A DNA stretch of 64,000 nt from the NCBI RefSeq assembly GCF_004027225.2, contig NC_044277.2, positions 137,449,057 through 137,513,056 on the forward strand, written 5' to 3'. Below the pieces are notes generated by a model. The model was not told where the DNA came from and ran no database searches. It saw only the letters and a program-made list of their open reading frames with translations. Origin of the DNA: Strigops habroptila (lineage: Eukaryota > Chordata > Aves > Psittaciformes > Psittacidae). Below are positions 23,941 to 38,379 of this stretch, in pieces. The translations under genes were made by a program, and so were the position numbers. Positions within the stretch are counted from its first letter, which is position 1. Each line of letters begins with the position of its first letter.

Positions 23941-26900
23941 GACAGGATATCTGTGAAGTATAAAGGTAGGAAGACTATTCATTCTTTACTAGCAATGAAT
24001 GAAGGACACAATAGAACAAATAACTGTCACAGGCTCGGATGCACAGCTGAATTATGCCAACTGGTTGAGCCATGGTAACTATTTGCATACTTCTCACTCA
24101 CGGAAACCATGAAGTAAAATGTGCTAGCTTAAACCCCTGCTAGAGATTTTCTGCAAGCTAAGGAGATGCATATGGTCACATACTCAGCAGTTAAGTCATA
24201 ACTCGGTCATTTGTCCAAGTCCTAAGATACACAGGTATGGGCACATCTAATTCTGCTATTTGCTATCTTCAGAATATGGGGGTTTACGGATTCACTGTTC
24301 TGTGTAAATGCTTAAAAAGAAACATTTTTGATCAATGATTTATTAAAGTAATGTACTTCAGGCATCCTGAGATAAATATGTGGAGTGGAAGCAAATGTAA
24401 TGGGTACTAAACAGAGAGCTCCCTGATGTGTTTGTTAGGCCTGTAACTGCCCTGGAGAGGCAAAATGCCTCAGAGCTCTTCTGTTCAGTTGTCTGTAACA
24501 GTTTCACACCATCAGACTAATTTAGGGTGGAACAAGCCCCAACATTTTCATTGGCACTAGTAGGTTCCACATGCTTATTTACTATGACTGTCGTCAAACT
24601 AAAGATAAATCCAGCATCAATATTGCTTTTTTGAAAGGCCTACCAGACAAGATGAATTAAATACAAGCTGCAGCATTTTTTCTGAATTCACATAATGGGA
24701 GAACTTCAGAAACTGCAATGCTGCCTCTCTTACCAAGGATTTGTAACCCATAATTACATTGATACATGTGCCATGTCAGCAACAGCAGTGAAATTCACAG
24801 TATTTTTTATGTGAAATATACTGGTTTATTGCATTAATTCACATTTAATGTGTACACAGTAATAACCATAAAGCATGATAACCAAAGTTGTATATTTTCT
24901 TCAGAACCTTCATTTAGAGAGCTTTCAAAAGAGTCCAAGGAAATTAAAATATCAGTCAGTTTACCTGCAGGATATAGAGCCAAAGCACTATGCACTATAA
25001 TTTCTTTTACAAGCAGCCCCTTCCTCACATAATGTCCTACTTCTGATAAAATACAATAGTCATAATACTTGTACATATTGTTAGAACTGCTACGCACAAG
25101 ACTAAGATTTTAGAAACTACAGAAAGAATGCATCACTAGAGAGAAACTGTGTTATTCATAGTGGGCTGAGGAGGGTGAGCTGTAATGAAGATATGAAACT
25201 CAAGAATTTCTTTTCTGTAGCACCCATAAAACAGGGATGTCACACTCCATTAGAAAACAGCTCTCCTTGACAGGGATCATAAAGAAATGAATAGGCACTA
25301 AATGGAGCCAAAGTCTTGAAGTCTTGAATAGGGGGCATGGAAGATTAAAAAGAAGCAGTATGATAATTTTGTCTTTATTTTGTCTAATTCTGTTAGCTGC
25401 CAGTGCCACATTACACGAGCACTAAGCTAAACTGAATGCAAACCCTTCTTCATTATAAAAAGGAGGGAAAAAAAAAAAAGGGACAGAATACAGTCCAAGA
25501 AATGTACCCTCAAACAAAGAAGCAGAAATAGTTACAACTTGTCCTGACACTGAACAAAAGTTCTGGTAGAGATAACACAGTAATTAGCTCTTCTTTACAG
25601 ACATAAAATGAAATTTTAGGAACAGTTTTATTTATTAGTCATTTAAATTTAATTACACATGTAAAAAACAAGTGAGCAGTTGAATAGTTGAGTAACAACT
25701 GCACACAAGATTTATACTAGGCGTAAGAGCAGGAAGCAGAGGTACAGAATAGTTTTCACTGCAATCTGAAAGATAAAAGCGACTTCTGATAGATTATGAT
25801 TCATGAGTTGGATGGATTTACTTAGAATGACAGAAGCACACAACCACTTGATGGCAAGAAAGAGGCATAATCAGAGCTGGCTTTTATCACCTTTAGCTTG
25901 CCAGAACTTTGTGCCACTAGCTGTCACAGATAAGAAATAAGAGTGTAGATTTCTCTCTACTGCAACAAAATATTCAGTAAGAAAAGCATCGTCTTGCCTT
26001 CCAACTCCTGAACATTTAAGATTGGTGTAAAGACAGAAGCTGACTTAGCACAGAAACGCAAGAGTTGCCTTCCTGACTCTGAACAAGACCAATTCTGTTA
26101 CAAGAAGGTTCCACAGCAATTTCCTTTTAGGGTTTTAGACATAAGCTAACTAAATATACTTACCTCTGTAAGAAAATCTCTTTCACATTACACAAGTGAC
26201 CAAATGACAGAAACTACTGGAATTACATATGCATTTAATTTGGAGACAAGTTCCATAATCTGTTACTGCCATTCTCACATTTTCGCTCTATAGATTTTTT
26301 TTAAAAACTTAGTATAACCAGACCTTAAAATTTCTCTAATTTGAAATTTCTCTGATAACTCCACAAGGTTCAGAACTTTTTCTGTGCATGCTTCTGATGA
26401 CTGAATGGGATTCCTGGTAAAATATGGAGATTTGTGCAAATTCTGGTGCAAAACATCAGAAGAAAGCACTTAGTACAGGGCTGCAGTGCAATGACACAGA
26501 TAGATAAACTCCTGAGCAAAACACTGAGATCTCTCCTACTTCCATAGAGACTCTTGATTCTCTTTGAAGTTTGTTAGTCACCCTTGTGTTCAGCTGATTA
26601 AATGTTTGTAGATGTCCTGAAGATTATATTGACAGCTATTCATGCTTACATCTTAAGTGGCAAGAAGTTGAAGAGTATGAGTTGACATGATATGACAAAT
26701 GGAAAAATTAAATTCACCGCTGTGTAGCACTTCTTACACTCATCTCCTGCTCACCCCTTGGCATTTTGACTGTGTTGAGACCGGAAGTCAAATGAATGGA
26801 TGACATTTGGTTTTGCTAAGATAGCTGTGTTATTGGTGATTTATGGCTAAATTCCTCCATAACTACACAAATTAGCATGGAAGGAGAAAGTTAGCTAGTC

Positions 26901-27989
26901 AGAAGATTTGTAGAGTTCTTGAACATCAGCGGTAATTTCACTGAAAAATAAATCACATAAGCCATAAATTTTAAAACAACTATGAAGAAAGAAAGCAGGT
27001 GGAATAAAAAGCTGGTTAAAAATGACCACACAGTGTACATGTCTGCAACTGTAACAAAATATAGTATCTCTTTTAGGTATATCTGCAGATTTAGGACCTG
27101 ATTCTGATCTTATACTTCAGTATAAACCAGAAAAGCAGATCTGTTGAACTTATCGTAGTTGCACTGGGTTAATTAAAAAAAAAAGCAGAGTAAAATCAAG
27201 CTTAGAATTTGAATATTGGTACTTACACAGTAGATAATACAGTTAACATCATATAAAATTACTGTAACTTTAGGCAGAAAGGTTCAAAATCCAAATAGTT
27301 TGGTTTTGGTTTGGTTTGGTTATTACTGACTTTTTTCTATTGCAAATGAAAGTAAGTATACTTTGTGAAAACATATTAATTTACCTAAAAAGATTTTACT
27401 TCTGGGGACATTTTTTTTTCTGTCAGAACCTTTTTAGTTATCAGAAAAGTCTATTTTGTGGAGTAGCTGCCCAGGGAACAGATACATACCCATGCATTAG
27501 GGTAGCCTAAGAGTGATCAAATGAAAATGGCCCCAAAATGAAATGAAAAAGGAATGAAAAAGGCCCCAGATTTGCCACAATAAAAAATTCCTTAAAAATA
27601 GTAACAATATAAAATGGTGAAATAGTGAAACAAAAAATTAAAAGGAGCAATCAGTGGGGTAAAATATTTGTTGGGAGACTCTTTAGAGAGTTTCCCCATT
27701 AGAGATAGAGAGAAAATATATGCTATCATTAAAAATATAAATTAGGGGGAAAAAAGCACCTGACCTATGTTAAACAGTAGATCAGAGAAAGCTATAAGAA
27801 GTGAAGATTGGGAGCTACATCCAAACAGAATAGAAAGGAGTATGGTAGCAAGCTAAATGCAGAGATGCCATATGACAGGCCAGAAGGGATTTGAAGGAGT
27901 AACAGTAAGGACAGGTAACCTATTAATAAAACTTTTTTCAAACATACCATTACCAGAAAGCCTGACAGAGAGGCAGATGGGACCAATAG
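23941..27989. other. Non-coding stretch, no gene or clear repeat recognised
   Basis: About 4 kb of AT-rich sequence. It contains an A run at about 25,470 and a GGTTT-type simple tract at about 27,298-27,320. Open frames are short and unrecognised. Confidence 0.55.
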
Positions 27990-28532
27990 GCAATCAAGGT
28001 ATGAAAGGAACGTTCACGGAAGATGAGGCTATGCAGGAAAGCTAAATTAATTTATTGCATCTGTGTTCATTACAGAAGAGAATGAGGTTCTGATATCAGT
28101 CATTCCTTATGGGAGATAAGGCTGAGAAACTGGCTCAAATTCAAGTGTCAATAGAAAAGGCTTTAGAGCAAATTGACACTCTGAGCAGTAAGAAATCTCC
28201 AGGAACAGATGGTATTCATGGAAGATTTATAACAGAACCCAAATATAAAATCACTAAACTACTAACAGTGGTGTCTAACCTATTGCCAGAGGAACAGAAG
28301 GTGGGAAATGTGACACCAATCTTTATGAAGGGCTCCAGAGAGATCTTGGAGCTATAGACTGCAAGTCTGGTTTCTGTACAGGCGAAATAGTAAAACTGTA
28401 GTAAAAGATGAGATTAATAGACACCTGGACAAACACAATACATTGCATAATACACAGTTTCTACTAAGGGAAGATGTTGCTTAGAAATGCATTTGAGTTT
28501 TTAAAAACTGTCAACAAGCATGCAGATTACAG

Positions 28533-28554
28533 TGATATATATATGTATATATAG
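28533..28554. repeat. Short (AT)n/(TATG) microsatellite
   Basis: An alternating AT run interrupted by a G (ATATATATATG TATATATA), inside the ancient CR1 copy. Confidence 0.75.
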
Positions 28555-29255
28555 CATATAACATACTTGGATTTTAAAAAGGCTTTTGATACATTCCCTC
28601 ACTAAAGGCTTCTACAAATTAAATTGCCACAGGATTAATGGGAAGCTGTTCCTATCGATTAATAATGACTAAAAGGCAGATGACAAAGTATATCTGTAAG
28701 TGGTCAACTTTCTCAACCAACAGGTCCCTTCAGTACCAGTAATTGGATCTATACTGTTGATCGTTCTCCTGTGCTACCTGGCAGAGGGGGCTTCCTGGCG
28801 TGTAAGACAGCAGGGGCTTCCAGAGCTCACTGGAAAGGACAGTGGAATAAAATGGTAAATGAAGTTCAGTATCAGTAAGTGCAGGGTAGTGCATGTGGAC
28901 TAATACAGTCTTTATTATAAAAAGAATGGACTCTGAATGAACTATATCCTGGATAGAGATTGGAAGGTTACTGAGGTTCATTTTATAAAATCATCCACCA
29001 GATGATGCCATCACTGATGGCAACTAGAGTGTTAGGACATTTTAGGAAAGGAGCTGAGAACAAAAAAGAAAACATCTTAAGAAAATTCAGATGTGTAATT
29101 GGTTTGACTCTGCATGCATCTCTGACAACCCTATTTCAAAAAGCTTTCAGTAGAGCTAAACAGAGGCAAAGACTGCAATAATTTTGGCAAAAAAGCTACC
29201 AAGCAGATTAGGTTAAAAAAATTAGAGATTTACAAAACAAAAAGCTATGTCAAAG

Positions 29256-29288
29256 TGTCCTGGGTTCAGCTACAAAGGTATAGGGGTA
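29256..29288 (+). mobile_element. LTR 5'-end-like footprint
   Basis: TGTCCTGGGTTCAGCTA at 29,256-29,272 is identical over 17 bases to the first 17 bases of the solo LTR at 1,838, then diverges. It interrupts ancient CR1 sequence that appears to resume after about 33 bases. It is probably a remnant of an LTR of a related family. The 3' limit is a guess. Confidence 0.45.
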
Positions 29289-29530
29289 GTGAATTGTAAT
29301 TCACTGTTTTTCAAATATTAAGAACTAGAGAACATTCAGATGGCAGCAGTTTTAAGACAAACAAAAGAAAATGCTTTTATATGCCGTATAATTGTGGAAC
29401 TCATTGCTTCAGGGTGGAGACCAAAATTAAAATGATTCGGTAAAAGAATCGGATGAGTCCCTAGAGGAGAGGTTCATTAACGAATTTTAAACACAATTTA
29501 CAGACGCTGCCTCTGTTTCAGGAAATTTAA

Positions 29531-32500
29531 ACAACCAACAAAAGCTGGAATAGTATAGAAGGGAAAAAGATACCTCTGCATGCTTTGTTCAAGTACCTGT
29601 CTCTGCCTTCTGTTGGAAACCTTCATGTCACCTAGAAGGCAAGGACTTGCACAGGTAAGGATTAATTGGCAGTAATATCTCCTATAAAGCTTTTTTGTTA
29701 TATGTTGTTAGCAGGGTGACATTCATAGTGAACTGAGCTGTAACTTTCAGTCATCAGTACTTGCCTTTTTCTTTGCTGCTTTCAAAATACATTTATTACG
29801 CTCCTAAGTGAAGAAACATTTTAAGTTTGTGTTTTTACTGTTACTACTTGCTCTCATTTCTGCAAACGTGTTGAGTGATAAGAACTCTTTTGCTCTGAGA
29901 TTGGGTTTAGCAGATCCAGTCTTTATTTGTACAGGTCACAGAAATTTTTAAAAGTAGTGAAACTGTTGAGCATGTCATATAGGTTTAAAAAGGCATAAAA
30001 CAGGTTACAGGGGTAGCAGGAACTGTATCTGTTCACAAACAGACAGGGACACAATGCACAGATAAAACCAGGCATGCCAACACGACAGGGTGCCAATGAA
30101 TTTACTGAAAATCCTCAAGTCTGAAAGAAAATGGCTAAGAAAATATATCTTCTATGTTACCTAACAATAAATACTAATGACCGAGAACCAAAGCTACCAA
30201 ATTTGTTTTCTTATGTGAGTCATATTTCCAAATTCAGATTTGATATATAAGGAAAACTGCCATTTACCTTGGAGGTATGCAGTTTTCCTCTTAGGCCGAA
30301 GTTCCTCTCAATTTGGCTGCCAGGAGGCTTTCTCTGCAGCACCTCCTTTGTTGAGAGCTCCTACTTAAATTCTGCTGCTAAGAGAATAAAAGCTCCAGAT
30401 TTTACTCTATCCATGGTGAAGACAAGAGGATATAAAGAGAATCCTTTAACTTCCGTCAAAACCCTGAAATGTTTTGGCATAACACAGACACAAATGCAGA
30501 ACTGCAGAGGCAGCAAATTCCAATAAGTGCATCTCATGGATGCAAATAACTAGTAAAAACGCTGTTCAAGCAGCATCTTCCTCAGACAGTTCCAGATCTT
30601 GTTGGGTTATCCTGGAAAGAAGTTTTCTGCCATTCATGTAATGCACATGAAAGCTGTAATCCCACTTATGGATCAAGTTCTTCTTTTCAGGTGGACACAA
30701 GAGACCAGGTAAAGTAGGCTGCTTTCCTGAACTACATCTGATTTGCACAGCTGGGCTAAATTTTACCACATACACACAAAACTGATGTGTGCTGTAGTTA
30801 AGGGCAGCTGAGGTGGGAGTACTGCACAAAGGCTACGAGGGGCACAGCTGGCTGCACTGATCATACATACTTCACACTATCCTATAAAAAGTATGTTTCC
30901 ACTCTGAGGAAACCTTTTAGGCTCCCTCTATACAGAAAGGGATAAAATCCTCCACAGGCAGGTTCATCCACTTCTTGGGTACTATTTAGGATGGGATTAA
31001 TTGGACTCTTTAATTATCCGTTTCTGTCCATTGGGTCGTAGAGGAAGCCTAGCTGAGGGGTTTACATTTTGGTGTGTTTTACATGATTAGGTGAGGAGAA
31101 TCCTATCCACAATTATAAAAAAATCCAAAAAGCATAACCTGTGTCATGGAAATTACTGTGTGAGTAGACCAGATACAGTTTGTACCTCAGACTCTGGCTT
31201 TCTCAGAAGACCCTAAATAAAGGATAAACTATGGTGCTTCTTGAACAATACTTTTAACAGTATAGTGTGAACATTAAATATAAACTGCATGGTCTCAATA
31301 ACAGAGAGGTGAGGCTGCTATAATAAGCAATTCAATTCAGCAAAGAGCCCAAAAGTAGCAATCACAGTGCACTTCAGTTCGTTAGTCCAACTGCTGCATA
31401 ACAGCCACAGTACTGGGTTGCCATCAGCATGTGAATGATACCCTTCTCTCGTTATCTCTTCCTCCCCAAAACTTGCTGTGACATATGAACTATGGTATCT
31501 GGCTCTGCTGAAGTTGTACAGAAGCATCTGAAAGAAGAGAAGAACCCTTTTATTCTATATTCTGCCTCACAAGGACTGTTCTGAAAGCTGGAATGTGTAT
31601 AACAGAAAGGAAATAAACTACAACATAACCTCGGTAATTAGTAGAGCCCTAACAGCTGAGAGAAATACAGGAGTTGCAGCTTGTTGTAGCTTTTAGGATA
31701 GCAGACCTAATCCCTAATATCACATCTTCACTCATCTTTAGTTTTCAGTGCCAATAAACTGTGAAAATTAGTGTAATGAAGTCCAGTTTAAAAATAAACA
31801 GTATGCAAAATACGCATAGTGGTGTCCCACAGATATAGCATCTACTATGAGATTTACACTTTGGAACTGTGCACTTGACAAACGTTTTTCATTCTTGCTT
31901 GCGATTGAATACCCAAGTATGTTTTCTGAATGTATTTTGGTCTCAAAGAAGCATAGTGCCCTGTTGTATTACATTCCACATGCAAGCAGTTAGAAGATTA
32001 TATGCCAGCCACCAGCACTGTGCAAGTCAAAAGTGATTTACCATGTATACATGTGCTTCTTGATGAATATTTCTGAGATTATACAGCTGTTGTTTATCAA
32101 GTATCATTTATAAAGCATTACATGACAGTAAGCTATAAAAAATGCATGTGCAAGCTTGTAAAATGAAACATAATGCTTGGCAATTTAAAAAGTATATCCA
32201 TTGTAGATTTAATTGTTGAATAGTTATGTTGATTTATACCACACAAATGGCGACTTTATGATTCACAATGACTTAGCAGACAGTGAACTTCATTGCATCA
32301 CTAAAATTTGTTAATGGGATTGACTTGCAAAAAATGTTAAGTGTGTTTGTAGGGATCAGTCCTGCACTCCCTGCACTGTTAAAACTTTGCACTGCTCTTA
32401 ACTCCACTTGTTCAAACAGAAACAGCATCGGATTCAGTCTTACCAGCCTGAGTCTAAAAGTTTGTGAGATGCCTAGTTACAGATTCATGTTAAATCAGTT

Positions 32501-35500
32501 AGTAGCATCAGTCCTGTTTCTAATAGGTTGGTAATGAGACTTTCTTCAAAAAATTATTTTGTAGTTGAAAGTAAAATGGATTGAGAACCAAACTTTCTTC
32601 AGAAACTTGCACTTTTAGTTAAGAAATAATTTATAAGCAAAAAATTCAATAGTTGGTGAGAAATAATGAAATAAAAAAATTAAAATGGTAAATTTTAAAT
32701 TGTGGTATGTTTGTGCCTTGCCTCTATTTCCCACTATGAGCTGGGCTACCCAGGGGGACAGCAACTCCCATAACTCCCGTGCTAGAGTTCTGAAAGAGTT
32801 CTGGTGAAACTGCACACCCTGACCACCTCTGACACCTCTGTGGGCAGTCCTAGCTGAGAAGCCTATGGTTATATGGGAGTGGAAAATGCCTTTCCTACCT
32901 ATTCTGTGAAAAAACTTATTCAGTAGCTTGCCTATTTCAATGCACAGAGATCTTCAATATCAAAAGTCTGTATTCTTCATAAATGCTAAGCTCGGTAAAT
33001 GAAAAGCAAACGTTGTTTCCTTAAAACTTTAAAGAGTGGGTCTGACAAGTGTAGTGAGCCAAGAATAATCCAATAATGTTGGATCCCAGGTGAATGTATA
33101 ATTTGATGCAGTTCATCACAGTGCCTGTCTACTTTTTTTCTCATAAGGAAGTGGTAAAAGAAAACCTGTTAGTTTTCTGAATGAGTGAGCAGTAGCCTTG
33201 TGAAATGTGTATAACTGCTTACATACACAGAAGACTAAATATACACAGCATTCATGCATATACTTTTGCTGTGTGCTCGCACACCTGTGACTGAAGAAAG
33301 AAAATAAAGCTGTGTTATTCCAGGCTCAAAATTAATGCACAGTTATTTACTTACTGAATACTTATAATAGAATCTAAATCTAACATACCACCACAAGAGT
33401 GGAATTCTTGCAGAACACAGGGGTAAGATTATTAGATCTTTCCAGCTTTGTCAGATGGTAACCTATCTGCTTCTGACTGCTTCTTTAAGTTATGAGGAAT
33501 TTTCAGTATAGAACCTATGTATGTATAGCATGTATTTTGCTTTCTTTTGGCTGTTTATTTTGGAAGATTGGATGTGTATTTGTGCTCAGATGTTTGAAAA
33601 ATGTCAATGCCCTGCCTTAACCCACAAACCAAACACCAAAAGCAACAGGAATTTCCTACAAATGTGTTAGATGATGAATACTTGGCTATGATGTCGCAGG
33701 AACACTTCAAATAGAAAAATCAGAAGTACTGGAATTCAATTATTATGATAGTTCAATTAACCTCTATTGAACAGATGTAAAAATTATACCTAATTATACA
33801 TGTAGCTGACTTCAGACATGGACCTCTGCCCACCAAGGACTAATCTAAGATCACCAAATTCATTTCATTTCAGACCTTTGCTCTCAGAAATGAGTACTAC
33901 CGTAAGTGATTTCACCATTAAATATCCCTCTAGCACCATAATCTCTGTAAAAGTCTGTTCAGTGCTCAATTTTATACTAAGGAACTTAATGTGATATCCC
34001 CAAGTGTTATCACAGAAATTCTAAAGGAAAGGTCACTGATTAAAAGGGGTTTGTAACATGAGCTTTGCTGAATAGTGCTGTAAGCCTGCCTCACTTTGGC
34101 TCCACAGATGTAAACCAAAATGCATTACTTTATATCTCCAGTTTTAATACATCCTTATTGTGGTGACTAGAAAACATTTTGAATTTATTCCTTTACACAA
34201 GACACAGTGTAAGGCTGTATTCTTAGAACCCAGGTGGTATATATAGCATGAGATGTCCCTCTAGAAGATGGTATTTTCTCTCTAACCATAAAGTATATAT
34301 ATCTTTATGATCCAGCAAGTTCACTAACTTATAACAGCCTTTTCCTAACACAGAGAAAACAAAGTTTTATAATCAGTCATGCAGCTATGAACACAAATTC
34401 TGCACTAGGAAAATATTACCTGCATTGTTCGTGCAATGTCATTTTTGTTGCTCTCATATAAAGACTGAAGAATAAAACAATGAGCACAGGGTTTAAAGGC
34501 AGTGGCTCCTTCTCCCAAATATGTTTGGTTTCACCACTGTCTTACATATATTATTTGTTCACTTACTTTTCTCATGCTAGCACCATTGCACAAGGAGGAG
34601 AGTCTTTTCCATTCCTCTGTGACATTTATTTCTGTTTTTATTATTGAGACTGACTTCCCTGATCTTCCTGCTCTCTCCTTAGCTATTTTTATGAATACCC
34701 TCATTTTCTTACAGCCGCTGGTCTCCAGAGGAAGTCTGGGCTGGCATCCAGTGAGAATATCCCTAAATATTCACCACTATCTTCTGAGTAAGAAAGAGAT
34801 TACCTGATTTGTTGTAACTTCTTTGATCCCTGCTGATAGGATATATATATAGTCACATACCTAGACTCCTTGCTAGGAGTTTGCTCACTAATCTTACTTT
34901 TCTTCCTAACATTCTGGTAAATCAGCAGCATTGGCTGAAGCACATTCCTACAGAAATTACACTGGAGATGGAAATTCTCCATTTTATCCTGGACTTGTGC
35001 ACCTTGGATTTCCAGTGGTTGTAACATTCAGTGCTGTTGACCATAGCTTTCATACTTTTGAGGTTACTTGGTTTTTTGGGATTCTTTTGGCAAATATGAT
35101 GTTACTTAGATACGCAAGCCAACAGTCAAGATGGGGTGGAGGGAATGAGGAGACAGATATTCTTTCATAGAGGGTCTCATAGGTCTGAACATAGTGTCTT
35201 CTTCCTTACAGCTGCCAGTATTTTACCGGTAAAGGGATCTAGTCTTATTGGTAAAATCAGTTACTTTTTATGAGACAAAGTGTTTATCATGAGCTACAGA
35301 AAGGAAAATCTAGGTGCAATGCCTAAATTTATACCATTGGTATTAATATTCTTCAATAGTTAATATAAAAGGGAAAAGATTTTCAGTGTTTTCTGCTGTA
35401 TGGTCATCATTTTAATGAGATAATGGGCCATTTTCTTTTCTATTTGTGATTACACTGAACACCTCATCCAGGTTTACTGCAGGATAATAACCTAGTGGAA

Positions 35501-36462
35501 AGCCAAGCAATTCTAGTTTTTGAACAATGAGAAGTATTTAATGTAATTATAGCTTCTTTCAAAACAACTAACAGCTTGGAAACACAGGAAAACTGCAGAG
35601 TGCATAACTTCTTAAATACTGCTGCTATGATTGTTTTTCCCATAATGTATCTCTTTTAAATAAAGAAACTTCATTATTGGCATGATAATCTAGTAAGACA
35701 TTAAACTTCAAGCCTGTTAACAGGGAGTATATTGTCTCATATTATATATAAACTACAGTTTATGCATTACATTGTGTAATTTACATTTATGGTCTTCTAT
35801 TGTCTACAAGCAATTACATTTACAGTAAGCAGGTTGTAACAACAGCAGTAAGGCAGCCTTGCTTCCTATAAACTTGTCCCTACATCTTCTCCAAAATCAC
35901 CCCTGCTAGCTGGGTTTCCTCTTACACAAATTCCTCCCCTGTTGTACCTGTAGTTGCTTATCCCTGATCTTACTGCCTTCCACCATAACATCCTCTTATT
36001 CTTTCCAGATCATTAGCTCATCTTCTGTGTAACCTCTCTGATGTATCCACCACACCATCAACTCCCCTCTGTACCCCCCATCTATACTTTATTTATGCTG
36101 CCAGGTGAAGAAAAGTCTGCAAGGACCGGCTGGCATTTGCTGGCTGGTTAGCCAGATAGTGGGCACATGTACTACCAAACACTAGATCCCACACAGGCTA
36201 CCTTTCCTTCCCTCGGCGTCAGCACCAGCAAGGTGTCCATACTCCACACCTAGACATGAAGTTCATAAAACCTGTAACAAATTATATCCTTGAGACTTCT
36301 GACAAATTTAATTGAAGACTGTTACTGGATTAAAAATTGATGTGGAAAGAGGACTGCCAAAAGAGATGTGCAGCCGTGTCAGATTTGTATGTGGAGAAAA
36401 CTGAGCTAAAAGTGACTTTCACAGTTGTAAATTAAGATGTGAAGCTTGAAAAGCAGGAGTTC
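29531..36462. other. Non-coding stretch, no gene recognised
   Basis: About 7 kb of AT-rich sequence without a recognisable coding exon, RNA gene or LINE. A mildly GC-rich patch lies at about 32,720-32,860. A C/T-rich stretch occurs at about 35,860-36,100. The frames present are short and overlap on both strands. Confidence 0.55.
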
Positions 36463-36579
36463 CTTTTAGTTTTGGGGGGTTTTTTTGTGTGTTTGGTATT
36501 TTTGTGTGGGGGTTTTTTTGGGTTTTTTTTGTTATTTGTTTGTTTGTTCATCTGTTTGTTTGTTTTCTTTTTCTTTTAG
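36463..36579. repeat. G/T low-complexity tract
   Basis: About 115 bases made almost only of T and G (runs of G5-G6 and T7-T8, then repeated TTTG units), ending TTTCTTTTTCTTTTAG. The last bases look like a splice acceptor, but any T-rich tract ending in AG does, and no exon follows that I can support. Confidence 0.85.
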
Positions 36580-38379
36580 ATGCAATGAAACCCTAAATAT
36601 CCAGTGTGGTCAAGATCTGTTCCCGAAAGGATCATGAGTGTTACGTTGCTTACCTTTGCCCGAAAATTTAGGATATAAACTTCCGAAATCTCACCAATTT
36701 TTTTTTAACAGCACGTAAGAAATTCTAAAGACATTTTCTCGGTGCAGAATGAATCCAAATGGAGAGACAATACTACTAAATGAAAAAGCATTTCTCATTA
36801 ATTTGTGGATGTAAAAATACAAGACAGTGGAGCTGCCTTGAGCTCCTAGAGACCTGAAGGGATTTGGTCAGCTGAGTGTTCAGAGAATTTTGCGGCTGCT
36901 TAGACTAAAACACAGTGGGAAAGCAGACAAATTGCTGGTTGCACAGTCCAGAATTTTCAAATGCAAAGAGACAAATATTCAAACAATTTGTCTGCCCCCA
37001 TTATTTTGTTTGAATCTCCCTGAAAATACATACACTCTCTATCTCTCTCTGTCTCACACATATATTTTATGCAGACATGTCAGTTATTATTGCAGCTGGA
37101 CTTTTTGAGGACAAATGCGTATCATAAAGCCATTTTTATATGTGGCAGTTTTACTAGCATAGTCTCACTTGAGGCCTAGGATTGAATAAGGATCGAATAA
37201 GCATGAAAATTGAAGTGCCTTCATATTCAAAATGGTGCTCACTCATCCTCAGTCAGAATTGAAGGAAGGCAAACTCAGAGGAGCATGCACTGCTGGTAGT
37301 GCTGTAACTGCCTATAGACAAATACAGGATTTTTGTTGCAGATGTTTGCTACCCAGGTGAGTCCAAACAAAAGGAAAATGCCATCATGGTGTGTCATTTG
37401 TGCTGCCACTGCAAGACTTCAAAATGTTACACTATTTCCTTGTGTCTTAACTGTAACACAACCATTATTCTATGTAATCTATATCAGGATTGTATTGCAG
37501 AAGATGCTGTACTTTAAACCTAACACTCTGAGGGCAACTTAGATGTATTAAAGTGGGATAAAAAAATAACCCTTGATAAAACCTGAGAGCAATGGAAATC
37601 TTCCATAATATAGTACACACAAGAATAATAAGTAACAAATTCCTTTAAAATATTCTAAGGCCAAAGACCAGTCAAGTCAGGACCCTCCTGTGCTATGGGC
37701 TGTAACAGCATTTAGCAAACGACTGTTCTTTCCCCAAAGACTTAAGCAGATGAACCAGTCAGTTGGGGGAAAAGAGAAGGATAATGCCACAGAAAGAGGC
37801 ATATTAATGGGAGACAGTAACACAAGTTCCAATATAAATAGTCCTTACCAAAATCATTCTTTATTGTATTTGAAAGCCAAGTGTTACAAGTTCATGCTTA
37901 TGCTTGGACTTTTTCAGATAAGTTTCAGACTTACCTTGTGAGCATGTTGAAATGAAAGAAGTAAATAAATTCTTTAACTAAAAAAATAGCCTTGTGTATA
38001 AATAATTCCAAGTATTTTCCATGTTTACAAAAACTGATGGCATTTTAAACAAAACTTCACTGAGATTGCAAGTGCCAATGACACCTCCTTGCAACTGGCC
38101 ATAAAGAGAGACAGCTGGTCTTAGTATGTTGTGCATTCCTGTTTGGTTTGTTTTTCATTAATTTAAATGGTGTCTTGATGACTGTATTATTTGCAGTCAG
38201 ATTATTCAGATTTTTTTAAGAAGAAGAGGTATGGATTTTTGTGTTTGTCAACGGAAAGCCCAAGCAATGCCACAGTACAAAACAATAACAAGCAGTAAAA
38301 GAACTCAATGGTATAATGTTCATATAAAATGGAAATGGGAGTTAAGCAGGGAAATGACAAAACCCAGCAGGTAGCTGGT
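36580..38379. other. Non-coding stretch, no gene recognised
   Basis: AT-rich, with a CT/CACA simple stretch at about 37,033-37,066 and a short A run near 37,980. Nothing coding is recognised. Confidence 0.55.

Larger units (their letters stand above)
27990..29530 (+). mobile_element. Ancient CR1-type LINE copy with reverse-transcriptase remnants
   Basis: Several LINE ORF2 signatures occur in order on the + strand. A frame at 28,109-28,357 includes KKSPGTDGIHGRF and GNVTPIFMKGSRE, matching the 'SPGxDGI...' and 'NVTPIFKKGSRE' reverse-transcriptase blocks. DFKKAFDT follows at about 28,570. Near 28,860-28,900 there is a segment like 'MKFSISKCRVVHVD'. A CR1-like stretch with TTTAAGACAAACAAAAGAAAA (about 29,351) and a GTGGAACTCATTGC block (29,394) closes it. 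The copy is broken by many stops and frameshifts and may be more than one fragment. It also contains a short LTR-end-like insert at 29,256 (see findings). Start and end are approximate. Confidence 0.8.

Noticed and set aside
36560..36600. Splice-acceptor-like TTTCTTTTTCTTTTAG
   Set aside because: It is simply the end of a low-complexity T/G tract and no exon follows.
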